Source: Pseudomonadota bacterium (GTDB lineage: Bacteria; Pseudomonadota; Gammaproteobacteria; Burkholderiales; Ferrovaceae). Taken from it: 64,000 nt of DNA. The notes beneath the pieces were generated by a model. The model ran no database searches, was not told the DNA's origin, and was given only the letters and a program-made list of their open reading frames with translations. This document shows positions 37,083 through 43,776 of the stretch, piece after piece. The DNA is taken from the NCBI GenBank assembly GCA_021832305.1, contig JAKBLB010000004.1, positions 59,675-123,674 of the forward strand. Reading direction: 5' to 3'. The stretch's first letter is position 1, and each line of letters starts with the position of its first letter. A program made the translations under genes and the position numbers.

Positions 37083-38489
37083 ATGTTCAAGTACCTATTT
37101 GCGCGTAGCGAGGATATTCCGGAGGGATCGGCAGCGGTTTACTTCGGTTTCTCCGCGATTACTTGGTTTGTGATTGGAACCGGGTTGGGTGCCTTCAATG
37201 CATCCAAGTTGGCATTTCCTGATTTTGTCACGGGTCTCGAGTTCGTTTCTTTCGGTCACATGCGTCAGGTGCACGTTCACGCCGTGATTTTCGGCTGGAT
37301 TTCCATGGCGTTTGCCATGGCCATGATGTACGTGACCCCGGCCTTGGGTAACACCAAGTTGTGGTCGGAAAAGTTGGGCATCTGGAATGCGTTTCTCTGG
37401 AATGTCGGGCTGTCGCTGGGACTGACGCTGTTGTGGTCCGGGATGACCTCGGGGCGGGAATATTCCGACTTCCCCTGGTTCATCGATCTGTACATTGCGA
37501 CCTTCATGACCATTCCTTTGGGCATCAATGTCTGGATGACCGTCATTCACCGCAAGACGCAGGGGATCTACACCACCAACTGGTTCTTTGCTTCTGCCGT
37601 GTTCATGGTCAGCATCGTGTTTATCGTGGGTAACCTGCCCGAGTGGTTCCATCTGACCGGGTTGACTGAAGCCTACCTGACCTGGTGGTTTGCGCACAAT
37701 GTGCTGGGTCTGTGGATTACTCCGGTTGCAGCGGCCATTGCCTACTACACCATTCCCAAGGTGACCGGCAATCCGCTCTATTCACACCGGATCGGCCACC
37801 TGCACTTCTGGTCTGTGGTCGTGTTCTATTCCACCCCTGCTGCCCACCACCTGATGTCCGCTCCCCTGCCTGAATGGCTCAAGTCCTTCGCTTCGGTGGA
37901 AGGGGTGTTGATTCTGGTGCCAGCCGTTGCCTTCGTGTCCAACATTCTGTTGACCATGCAAGGGAAATGGAACATGTTCGTGGAAAACCTGGAAATCCGC
38001 TTCACGGTGACCGGCTGTCTGATGGCCATCCCGCTGAACATGCAAGGGGGCTTCCAGCAAACCCGTGCCATCAACTGGTACATTCACGGGACGGGCTGGA
38101 TCGTGGCCCACGCCCACTTGGCTCTCCTGGGTTTCTCGACCTTCCTGGAAGCTGCTGCGGTCTACCTGGGTTTGCAAACCCTCATGAAGCGTAAACTGTA
38201 CTCTCTGACTTTGGGGAATCTGCATTTCTGGTTCCTGCTGATCGGATTCACCACCTACTGGGTGTCCATGACCATTGCCGGATTGATTCAAGGGGCCGGA
38301 AAGATCTACGAAGTCCCGTACATCGACGTGGTGATGGCGGAGCATCCCTACATGATTGCCCGCTGGATCGGTGGTTCCCTGGTATTTACCGGAAACTGCT
38401 TCTGGCTCTACAACATGTGGATGACCGCACGCGCCGGGACCGTGATTCCAGAGGGACGCATGGCCCACGAACTGGCCTACGAACGTTAA
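37083..38489 (+). CDS. ccoN: cbb3-type cytochrome c oxidase subunit I
   Basis: Catalytic subunit that reduces oxygen at the heme b3-CuB centre, 468 residues and 12 helices. The ligands are all present: low-spin heme His in MRQVHVHAVIFGW (64 or 66), CuB His205 (WWFAHNVLGLW), the cross-link Tyr249 six residues before His255-His256 (FYSTPAAHHLMSA), and His343/His345 (VAHAHLALLGF). These positions sit two residues from those of the Pseudomonas stutzeri enzyme. It is therefore an active C-family oxidase. GGGGGG serves as ribosome-binding site. Confidence 0.93.
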   Translation: MFKYLFARSEDIPEGSAAVYFGFSAITWFVIGTGLGAFNASKLAFPDFVTGLEFVSFGHMRQVHVHAVIFGWISMAFAMAMMYVTPALGNTKLWSEKLGIWNAFLWNVGLSLGLTLLWSGMTSGREYSDFPWFIDLYIATFMTIPLGINVWMTVIHRKTQGIYTTNWFFASAVFMVSIVFIVGNLPEWFHLTGLTEAYLTWWFAHNVLGLWITPVAAAIAYYTIPKVTGNPLYSHRIGHLHFWSVVVFYSTPAAHHLMSAPLPEWLKSFASVEGVLILVPAVAFVSNILLTMQGKWNMFVENLEIRFTVTGCLMAIPLNMQGGFQQTRAINWYIHGTGWIVAHAHLALLGFSTFLEAAAVYLGLQTLMKRKLYSLTLGNLHFWFLLIGFTTYWVSMTIAGLIQGAGKIYEVPYIDVVMAEHPYMIARWIGGSLVFTGNCFWLYNMWMTARAGTVIPEGRMAHELAYER

Positions 38490-38525
38490 TCGGCCACTGA
38501 TCGCAGAATTGGAGGAGAATATCAA

Positions 38526-39482
38526 ATGGTCAATTTTAGAGAGTACAAGATCGGAGCCCGGTTTTTCGGTCTTGCCCTGGGTGGATCGATGACGATCACC
38601 CTGTTTATGCCCAGTTTCGACTTGCGCAATGTAAATGCCACAGAGGTGGCTCTGGACAAGCAGCTTTGGGCCGGTCACGAGTCGGGGTTCAGTCTGGCCG
38701 ATCCCTTCCTGACGGGAGAGCATCGTCCGGTACGGGTGACCTTGAAAACGGATCCGAAAACGGGTCAACCCATGGCATCCACGGTCGCCTATGTTTATCC
38801 GGCGGGGACACCTCTTCCCAATGGCGTGGACCACCCCGATAACCTCGGAAATATCGTGGAGCAATTGAGTCGGGACAAAGGTCGGATCGGTGAAGCCAAC
38901 AAGTCTCAAGGTGCGGTCTTTCTGCTCAGTTCCGAACCTCAGGGCGATGGCTCCAAGCAGTTTTATATTGAAAATGCTTCGGCCACCAAAGGCTGGAATC
39001 CTGAAGAGGTCATGAAAGCAGCTGGGGATGAAAATACCTACCATGCTTCTTATGGAAAGTCCATTTTCGTGCGTGAAGGCTGCTGGTGGTGTCACACCCT
39101 CTTGCCGGAAGAAACCCAGGATTGGCAAGTGTTTGGTGCGCCGCCCATGTTGGGTGACTTCAATGGAGAATCCCCCACTGCCTTTGGTTCTGACCGCAAG
39201 GCGCCGGATATTCTTCATGTGGGATCGCGCAATTCATCGCGCGAATGGATGATGTTGCACTTCTTCAATCCGCGTCTGGTGCAACCGCATTCCATCATGC
39301 CCCGTTTTGACTATCTTTGGGGACCGGTCGACGACAAGGGTCAGAAGATCGATTTCGACAAGTGGCGCGCAGAGTATAACGAGTATGTGGATGGAAAGCG
39401 GGTTACTCCGCCTGAAGTTCCCATGTATGCCAGCAATTCTGATGCCCGCGCGTTGATCGACTTCGTTTTGTCGCTCAAGTAA
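38526..39482 (+). CDS. ccoO: CcoO-like monoheme cytochrome c subunit with long N-terminal insert
   Basis: 318 residues with one N-terminal anchor (about 12-29) and a heme motif GCWWCH (186-190). After it come AMPPMLGDF-like (FGAPPMLGDFNGESP) and the SIMPRFDYLW axial-Met region, as in CcoO. In ordinary CcoO the heme motif comes within about 80 residues of the anchor; here about 155 extra residues precede it, rich in beta-type sequence (VRVTLKTDPKTGQPMASTVA). GGAGGAG precedes the start. It is the second subunit of the oxidase, with an added domain of unknown role. Confidence 0.85.
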   Translation: MVNFREYKIGARFFGLALGGSMTITLFMPSFDLRNVNATEVALDKQLWAGHESGFSLADPFLTGEHRPVRVTLKTDPKTGQPMASTVAYVYPAGTPLPNGVDHPDNLGNIVEQLSRDKGRIGEANKSQGAVFLLSSEPQGDGSKQFYIENASATKGWNPEEVMKAAGDENTYHASYGKSIFVREGCWWCHTLLPEETQDWQVFGAPPMLGDFNGESPTAFGSDRKAPDILHVGSRNSSREWMMLHFFNPRLVQPHSIMPRFDYLWGPVDDKGQKIDFDKWRAEYNEYVDGKRVTPPEVPMYASNSDARALIDFVLSLK

Positions 39483-39498
39483 ATCTTGATACCAAACT

Positions 39499-39530
39499 GA
39501 CTGTCCCTTTCCTTTCAGGGGGGGGCAGTC
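39499..39530 (+). other. Intergenic hairpin between ccoO and the next gene
   Basis: GACTGTCCC (39499-39507) pairs with GGGGCAGTC (39522-39530), one G-T pair included. No U-run follows, so it may be an RNA processing or stability element rather than a terminator. Confidence 0.4.
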
Positions 39531-39553
39531 GATAAAATAAGTGGAGGTCTCTT

Positions 39554-40174
39554 ATGAGTAATTGGTCCTTTGATTCGCCCCTGCGCACCCTTTCTGATGA
39601 AGAAAAGGTCCGTAATGATGAAAAATTGTGGGAAAACGACAATCTGGGTGGGGTACACGAAGACAACAACCCGGTTCCTGCGCCCGTGGTATGGTTGGTC
39701 GGTTTGACGGTGATCACGGCATTTGCCATTACCTTCCCGCTCTGGGGTCAACGTCCAACGGCGGCTTTGTATGAATCCTACGTCAATTCCATGGACAAGC
39801 CTGAAGTGCTGGCCGCCAAGGACGACAAGGAAGCCATGGCTAAAATCGTGGAAATGAACAAAGGGACGCCGAATGATGCCTTGCTGGAACGGCATCCCTT
39901 GACCATGGACGATCTGCGCATGATTGCTCCGCAAATCAAGGCGCTGGAGGCCAAGGGCGCGCACATGCATGATTTCGAAGTGGTGGGAGATCAAGTGGTT
40001 ACGGCAAACTTTGAAGGCAACTATCGTCCTGATGGCACCCGCATCCGCCAGCAACCCTGGTGGGACAAGGGATACACCATTGATATTTTCTATCTGAGTT
40101 ACTTCTTTTTATCCGTATTTACCATGATCAAGCGGCTGCCCCCCACCACGTGGCAACCCAAGCATGATCACTGA
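39554..40174 (+). CDS. CcoP-position membrane protein without heme motif
   Basis: 206 residues. The N-terminus (LGGVHEDNNPVPAPVVWL, then FAITFPLWGQRP) looks like the start of CcoP, which has an EYNNPLP-type segment before its first helix. No CxxCH follows anywhere. Instead there is a polar domain (about 75-170) and a C-terminal helix (DIFYLSYFFLSVFTMI). GGAGG precedes the ATG. It takes the CcoP place in the operon but cannot carry electrons by heme c. A shorter relative appears at 47709-48149, sharing the FPxWG motif after the helix. Confidence 0.65.
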   Translation: MSNWSFDSPLRTLSDEEKVRNDEKLWENDNLGGVHEDNNPVPAPVVWLVGLTVITAFAITFPLWGQRPTAALYESYVNSMDKPEVLAAKDDKEAMAKIVEMNKGTPNDALLERHPLTMDDLRMIAPQIKALEAKGAHMHDFEVVGDQVVTANFEGNYRPDGTRIRQQPWWDKGYTIDIFYLSYFFLSVFTMIKRLPPTTWQPKHDH

Positions 40175-40200
40175 GCACCCTACATCAAGGAGATGAGATC

Positions 40201-40311
40201 ATGATTGATCTGGATTACGGCCCTTTGGCCATTGCTCTGCCCATCAGTATCGCCTTTATCTGCCCGTTTCTCTATAGTTTCTTTGTGGATAACTTCGACA
40301 AAAAGAAATAA
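40201..40311 (+). CDS. 36-residue single-helix peptide after the CcoP-like gene
   Basis: Begins MIDLDYGPLAIALPISIAF, one membrane helix, and ends VDNFDKKK. AAGGAG lies ten bases before the ATG. It sits in the place where ccoQ is found in many cco operons, and a terminator follows 47 bases later. The helix-plus-charged-tail pattern fits a CcoQ-like stabilising subunit, but the sequence is too short for a family call. Confidence 0.6.
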   Translation: MIDLDYGPLAIALPISIAFICPFLYSFFVDNFDKKK

Positions 40312-40357
40312 TGCGTTTTGGTGGCAAGATGAAACCATAACCATTTAAATGACTCGC

Positions 40358-40390
40358 AGTGCCATACCTGACGGTATGGCACTTTTTTTT
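40358..40390 (+). terminator. Rho-independent terminator of the ccoN transcript
   Basis: AGTGCCATACC (40358-40368), loop TGAC, GGTATGGCACT (40373-40383), followed by a run of eight Ts including the last stem base. It ends or reduces transcription after the 36-residue peptide. Confidence 0.9.
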
Positions 40391-40466
40391 GACCCCATTC
40401 GAACTTTATCTCATGATCACTGAAATCTCGCATCTCGTGGCCGCAACGACTTCCGGAAAAATCGAT

Positions 40467-40694
40467 ATGAGTATCGAAGGAATGAGGAGTCAGCGTTTCA
40501 GCGTCTATATTTTTGTTTTTCTGCTGATCGGTATCGCAGTTTTTTCTGGAATCATCTATTCCCTGCTCAAAGGGCAATATGCCCCCACCAAGATGCGTAT
40601 CGGGGAACGCTTGATGTTCATCGCCATCATCCTGGGCGTGGTGGCGGCCACGGGGTTCGGTGCTACCCAACTATTGACCGGTTATCTGTTTTGA
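40467..40694 (+). CDS. Small two-helix membrane protein
   Basis: 75 residues with helices at about 11-30 (VYIFVFLLIGIAVFSGIIYS) and 48-70 (LMFIAIILGVVAATGFGATQ), joined by a basic loop (KGQYAPTKMRIGER). The frame opens earlier at 40359 inside the terminator, so the ATG at 40467 is preferred; 40482 is an alternative. Unknown family; it lies between the oxidase subunits and the CcoS-like gene. Confidence 0.5.
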   Translation: MSIEGMRSQRFSVYIFVFLLIGIAVFSGIIYSLLKGQYAPTKMRIGERLMFIAIILGVVAATGFGATQLLTGYLF

Positions 40695-40727
40695 GGGCGT
40701 TTTGATGTGATTGGGTATTTTGAACCT

Positions 40728-40757
40728 TTGCAGGAATGACAACTCCAATTCCTGCAA
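40728..40757 (+). promoter_or_regulatory. Perfect palindrome over a -35 region, candidate operator
   Basis: TTGCAGGAAT (40728-40737) and ATTCCTGCAA (40748-40757) are exact inverted repeats around ten bases. A -10-like TAGAAT lies at 40766-40771, so the palindrome centre would be near -36. No T-run follows, which argues against a terminator. Upstream of the CcoS-like gene. Confidence 0.45.
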
Positions 40758-40799
40758 GAGAGTGTTAGAATAACGGCAACCTTCATACAGGAGTCTGGC

Positions 40800-41081
40800 A
40801 TGGGCAATTACCTCGATACATTACCCGATGGGTGGACCATCTACCTGTGGCTCATCGCTGGAGGACTTATCATTGCCGTGAGTATTTACGGGATACGCTG
40901 GGGTTCCAAAAACGAGCAGTTCGATGAGGATATCAAGTATCTGGTATTCAAGGAAAGCGACAAGGACAAGATGAGTCCGGAAGAATATGCCAAAAGTCGC
41001 GAAGTTCTGGCTAAACAGGTAGCCCGGAGAGCGGAGGTGTTGGCAGAACAAGCGGCGGCCAGGACAACCAAGACGACATGA
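40800..41081 (+). CDS. CcoS-like small membrane protein
   Basis: 93 residues: one helix (about 13-35, IYLWLIAGGLIIAVSIYGIR), then WGSKNEQFDEDIKYLVFKES, similar to the GQFDD-type segment after the helix of CcoS/FixS, which is needed to insert heme b and CuB in cbb3 oxidases. It is longer than usual CcoS (50-70) because of a charged helical tail (AKQVARRAEVLAEQAAARTT). It overlaps the following cytochrome gene by four bases. Confidence 0.6.
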   Translation: MGNYLDTLPDGWTIYLWLIAGGLIIAVSIYGIRWGSKNEQFDEDIKYLVFKESDKDKMSPEEYAKSREVLAKQVARRAEVLAEQAAARTTKTT

Positions 41082-41572
41082 AACGAGGTGAATGGGTCGT
41101 GCTGGGCCTCATTGGGGCGCTGGCGATGGCGGGTATTGCGCAAAATCTTATCCATCACGAAAAGGGTGATCAGAACGGTGATCGTGGTTTGCCTTTTTAT
41201 ACGACGGCCACCCCCGAATTGGCGCGGGAAGGGTCTGATCTGATCCGTCAGAATGACTGTCGTCAATGCCATTCGCTTTGGTCAGTGCGTAATATCATGC
41301 AGTCGGTTCCCTCCCCTTCACTGGATGGAATGGGGGATTTGCGGAGCGAGGCATGGCTTTACCAGTATCTGTCGTCCCCCAATCCTCAGACTATTTTACC
41401 CAGTCGTCTCAAGCCTGAATATCGAATGCCTTCATTTGCCTCGCTCCCCGAGCAGGAAAGAAGAACGCTGGCCCATTATCTGGCCAGTCTGCATGTCAAG
41501 GATTGGTATCTGGATGAAACCAAAAAGAGCGAATATGAAAAACTCACGGGGAAGGATGACTACAAAAAATGA
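41078..41572 (+). CDS. Membrane-anchored monoheme cytochrome c
   Basis: 164 residues: short N-terminal anchor or signal (residues 6-24) and one heme motif DCRQCH (61-65). After it, SLDGMGDLRSEAWLYQYLSS and YRMPSFASLPEQERRTLAHY give the axial-Met loop of a class I cytochrome, similar to CcoO/CcoP heme domains. Because the CcoP-position protein in this operon has no heme, this cytochrome is a good candidate to supply it. It overlaps its neighbours on both sides by four bases. Confidence 0.8.
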   Translation: MKRGEWVVLGLIGALAMAGIAQNLIHHEKGDQNGDRGLPFYTTATPELAREGSDLIRQNDCRQCHSLWSVRNIMQSVPSPSLDGMGDLRSEAWLYQYLSSPNPQTILPSRLKPEYRMPSFASLPEQERRTLAHYLASLHVKDWYLDETKKSEYEKLTGKDDYKK

Positions 41573-42072
41573 CAGAAGTAGTCCCACAGGAAAAAGACAC
41601 GGGTAAGTGGGGGAGGGCGCTGATTGGATTGGGCGTCGCTACCGCCATCAATCACTTTGGGGATCGGCTGCTGGGCGTCACCATCGAGATCTTTACCAAT
41701 GCGCTGGATTATTTTTCTTTTCGCTGGATGCTGGATGTTTTTCTCGTTCCCTTGATTGCAAATTTTTTTCTGGCTCTGATTTTTGGCAAGGGAAGTAAGT
41801 GGCTCTGTTATGCCACACCCTTGATTGTCCGGGGTATCAGTTATTTCAACGTGGCCGAAATTTCCGGGATACCCGAGTATGGTCACCTGATTCCCCTGGG
41901 ATGGTGGGGGTTTTTTATCATCCTGGCCATGGAGACGGGCATGGTAGGGGCCGTGATCGGGGAATCCGTGATCAAACGCTACTATGGGCGCAAGACCATC
42001 GAGGGGATCTATCAAGAGCGTTTGGCACGGGAAGAACGTCAACGTCAACGCGCGCAAAAAAACAGGGAGTAA
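41569..42072 (+). CDS. Hypothetical multi-helix membrane protein
   Basis: 167 residues with about three or four hydrophobic segments (VFLVPLIANFFLALIFGKGS, LIPLGWWGFFIILAMETGMV) and a charged C-terminal helix (IYQERLAREERQRQRAQKNR). Family not recognised. Co-transcribed with the cytochrome upstream and the formylglycine-enzyme-like gene downstream, so most likely part of oxidase assembly or function. Confidence 0.6.
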   Translation: MTEVVPQEKDTGKWGRALIGLGVATAINHFGDRLLGVTIEIFTNALDYFSFRWMLDVFLVPLIANFFLALIFGKGSKWLCYATPLIVRGISYFNVAEISGIPEYGHLIPLGWWGFFIILAMETGMVGAVIGESVIKRYYGRKTIEGIYQERLAREERQRQRAQKNRE

Positions 42073-42075
42073 ACG

Positions 42076-43134
42076 GTGGCACTTTCCCCCAAACTGCCGT
42101 CCACGCCGGAAGAACGGCTCAAACGCAAAAAGATCCTGTCAGCCACACTGGTGACGTGTATCGGCATCGTCATGATTGGCAGTTCGCTCCATGTCATCAA
42201 ACTGGGACAAGGGCGCATGGAGGATATGCGCAATCTGGTGTCCTATAACATCAAGGATTCAGACAACCATATTCGCGCAGCGGGTGAGGATATTCAACTT
42301 CATGAACAGCACGAGGGCGGACAAGTCAAGGGTGGCTACACGGTGGAGGAAACTGATCGCTTGTTGTCACGCGAGCAATGGGAAAACCTGAACACGATGG
42401 TGACCATTCCTGCAGGCCCCTTTCAGATGGGAACCAACCTCGATCGTGCCGATCCTCCCGATAAGCCGGAACATAAGGTGTATCTTCCGGCTTACGCCAT
42501 CGATAAATATCCCGTCACCAACGCACAATATGCCCGCTTCGTGGCGGCTACTGGACACCGTCCTCCGCTCAACTGGAAAGATGGGAGGATTCCGCAGGGG
42601 GCGCTGTTGCTCCCGGTCACCCTGGTGACGTGGTATGACGCCAAAGCCTATGCCCAATGGGCACATAAGCGCTTGCCCACGGAAGCCGAATTTGAAAAAG
42701 CCGGGCGGGGCACAGACGCACGCCGCTGGCCCTGGGGAAACATCATGGACCCGACCAAATTGAATACGTATTACAACCGGAATTCGTCTTCACCCGTGAC
42801 TGATTATCCCCAAGGAGCCAGTTCCTACGGTGTTTTTGATTTATCGGGCAACGTGGATGAGTGGACCGACAGTGATTTTACGCCTTACCCTGGGTCCATT
42901 GCTCCCACCATCGTGTTTCAAGGCAAGGTGGCGGTTCAGGAATCTTCCCAGGATCGCAATCTGGGGATTTCCGATCAAAAACTGATCAAACGCAGTTACA
43001 AGGTGCTGCGGGGCGGATCCTGGAAAAGCGATCCCTTCTCCACTTCCCTTTTTCATCGCGACAATGCTTTTGCCAACATGACTTCCGACTTTTATGGGTT
43101 TCGCTGTGCCAGTTCCCTTCCTTCCTCTCGTTGA
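42076..43134 (+). CDS. Formylglycine-generating-enzyme-like protein, no catalytic cysteines
   Basis: 352 residues starting with GTG: N-terminal helix (about 24-44), a linker with LHEQHEGGQVKGG, then an FGE-sulfatase domain from about residue 108 (TIPAGPFQMGTNLDRADPP, AYAIDKYPVTNAQYARFVAA, RLPTEAEFEKAGRG, YGVFDLSGNVDEW, VLRGGSWKSDP). In true formylglycine-generating enzymes cysteines follow RGGSW; here they are Lys-Ser-Asp, so that chemistry is unlikely. The FGE-like NirV next to copper nitrite reductase is a known precedent for such proteins beside metal enzymes. A periplasmic assembly or structural role is inferred. Confidence 0.8.
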   Translation: MALSPKLPSTPEERLKRKKILSATLVTCIGIVMIGSSLHVIKLGQGRMEDMRNLVSYNIKDSDNHIRAAGEDIQLHEQHEGGQVKGGYTVEETDRLLSREQWENLNTMVTIPAGPFQMGTNLDRADPPDKPEHKVYLPAYAIDKYPVTNAQYARFVAATGHRPPLNWKDGRIPQGALLLPVTLVTWYDAKAYAQWAHKRLPTEAEFEKAGRGTDARRWPWGNIMDPTKLNTYYNRNSSSPVTDYPQGASSYGVFDLSGNVDEWTDSDFTPYPGSIAPTIVFQGKVAVQESSQDRNLGISDQKLIKRSYKVLRGGSWKSDPFSTSLFHRDNAFANMTSDFYGFRCASSLPSSR

Positions 43135-43144
43135 GTATCGACCC

Positions 43145-43387
43145 ATGTTGCGTCAACTTCGTATCTCAGCCTTGCTGGCGCAGTGTCTATGGATTTCTGA
43201 CGCCCATGCCGTGGACAGTTATCGCTATCTGCATGTGACCGTAGATACGCCGTGGAATATTTTCCTTTTTCTACTGATTGGCATATTTGCCCCTTTCATT
43301 CTGATGGGTGTGCTGGCGTGGTATTTTTCTTTCAAAAAGAAACCGGCGCCTCCCAATCACCCGTCTGCACCAGAGGATCATCCATGA
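43145..43387 (+). CDS. Small secreted or membrane protein
   Basis: 80 residues: signal peptide (RISALLAQCLWISDAHAVDS), a short periplasmic stretch (YRYLHVTVDTPW), one helix (IFLFLLIGIFAPFILMGVLA) and a basic, proline-rich tail (KKKPAPPNHPSAPEDHP). Unknown family. The stop overlaps the next start by four bases. Confidence 0.55.
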   Translation: MLRQLRISALLAQCLWISDAHAVDSYRYLHVTVDTPWNIFLFLLIGIFAPFILMGVLAWYFSFKKKPAPPNHPSAPEDHP

Positions 43388-43776
43388 AACCCTTCGGTTC
43401 TCCGGGATCTCGTTGGGGATGGTCTCTTTTGACCGGGATGCTCTTCATCCTGGGGCTGGCACTCTTTGGACCTGCATTGGCTGCTCCGGTTGCTGCGCAA
43501 AACCCCAATGCCGTTCAGGTGATGGAGGCATTCCAGAAGCAGCAAGGAGACAAGGACGATGGGGTGACGCCCGTTGATGACCACAAGAAAAAAATCATCA
43601 TGTTCATCATGGGGGGGCCGCTCATTCTGATGGTTCTGGTGACAGGAGTCCTGGGCATCGGCATGGGCATCTATGGTAAACCCTGGTTTGTTCCGCACAT
43701 GATCATGGCGGGATTGACCATGACTCTGGCCCTGGTCCATGCCATCGTGGGGGTGGCCTGGTTCTTTCCCTTTTGA
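43384..43776 (+). CDS. Hypothetical membrane protein
   Basis: 130 residues: signal or first helix (WSLLTGMLFILGLALFGPAL), a polar loop (VMEAFQKQQGDKDDGVTPVD), then two helices (IIMFIMGGPLILMVLVTGVL and MIMAGLTMTLALVHAIVGVA). Unknown family. A longer in-frame start at 43252 lies in the preceding gene and is less likely. It overlaps the next gene by four bases in a TTGA. Confidence 0.55.
   Translation: MKPFGSPGSRWGWSLLTGMLFILGLALFGPALAAPVAAQNPNAVQVMEAFQKQQGDKDDGVTPVDDHKKKIIMFIMGGPLILMVLVTGVLGIGMGIYGKPWFVPHMIMAGLTMTLALVHAIVGVAWFFPF

Noticed and set aside
37782-39218. 478-codon minus-strand open frame over ccoN and ccoO
   Set aside because: Antisense to well-supported oxidase genes; no motif and low-complexity His/Gln-rich content.
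42076-43134. Active sulfatase-modifying enzyme
   Set aside because: The catalytic cysteines expected after RGGSW are absent and no sulfatase gene is in the window.
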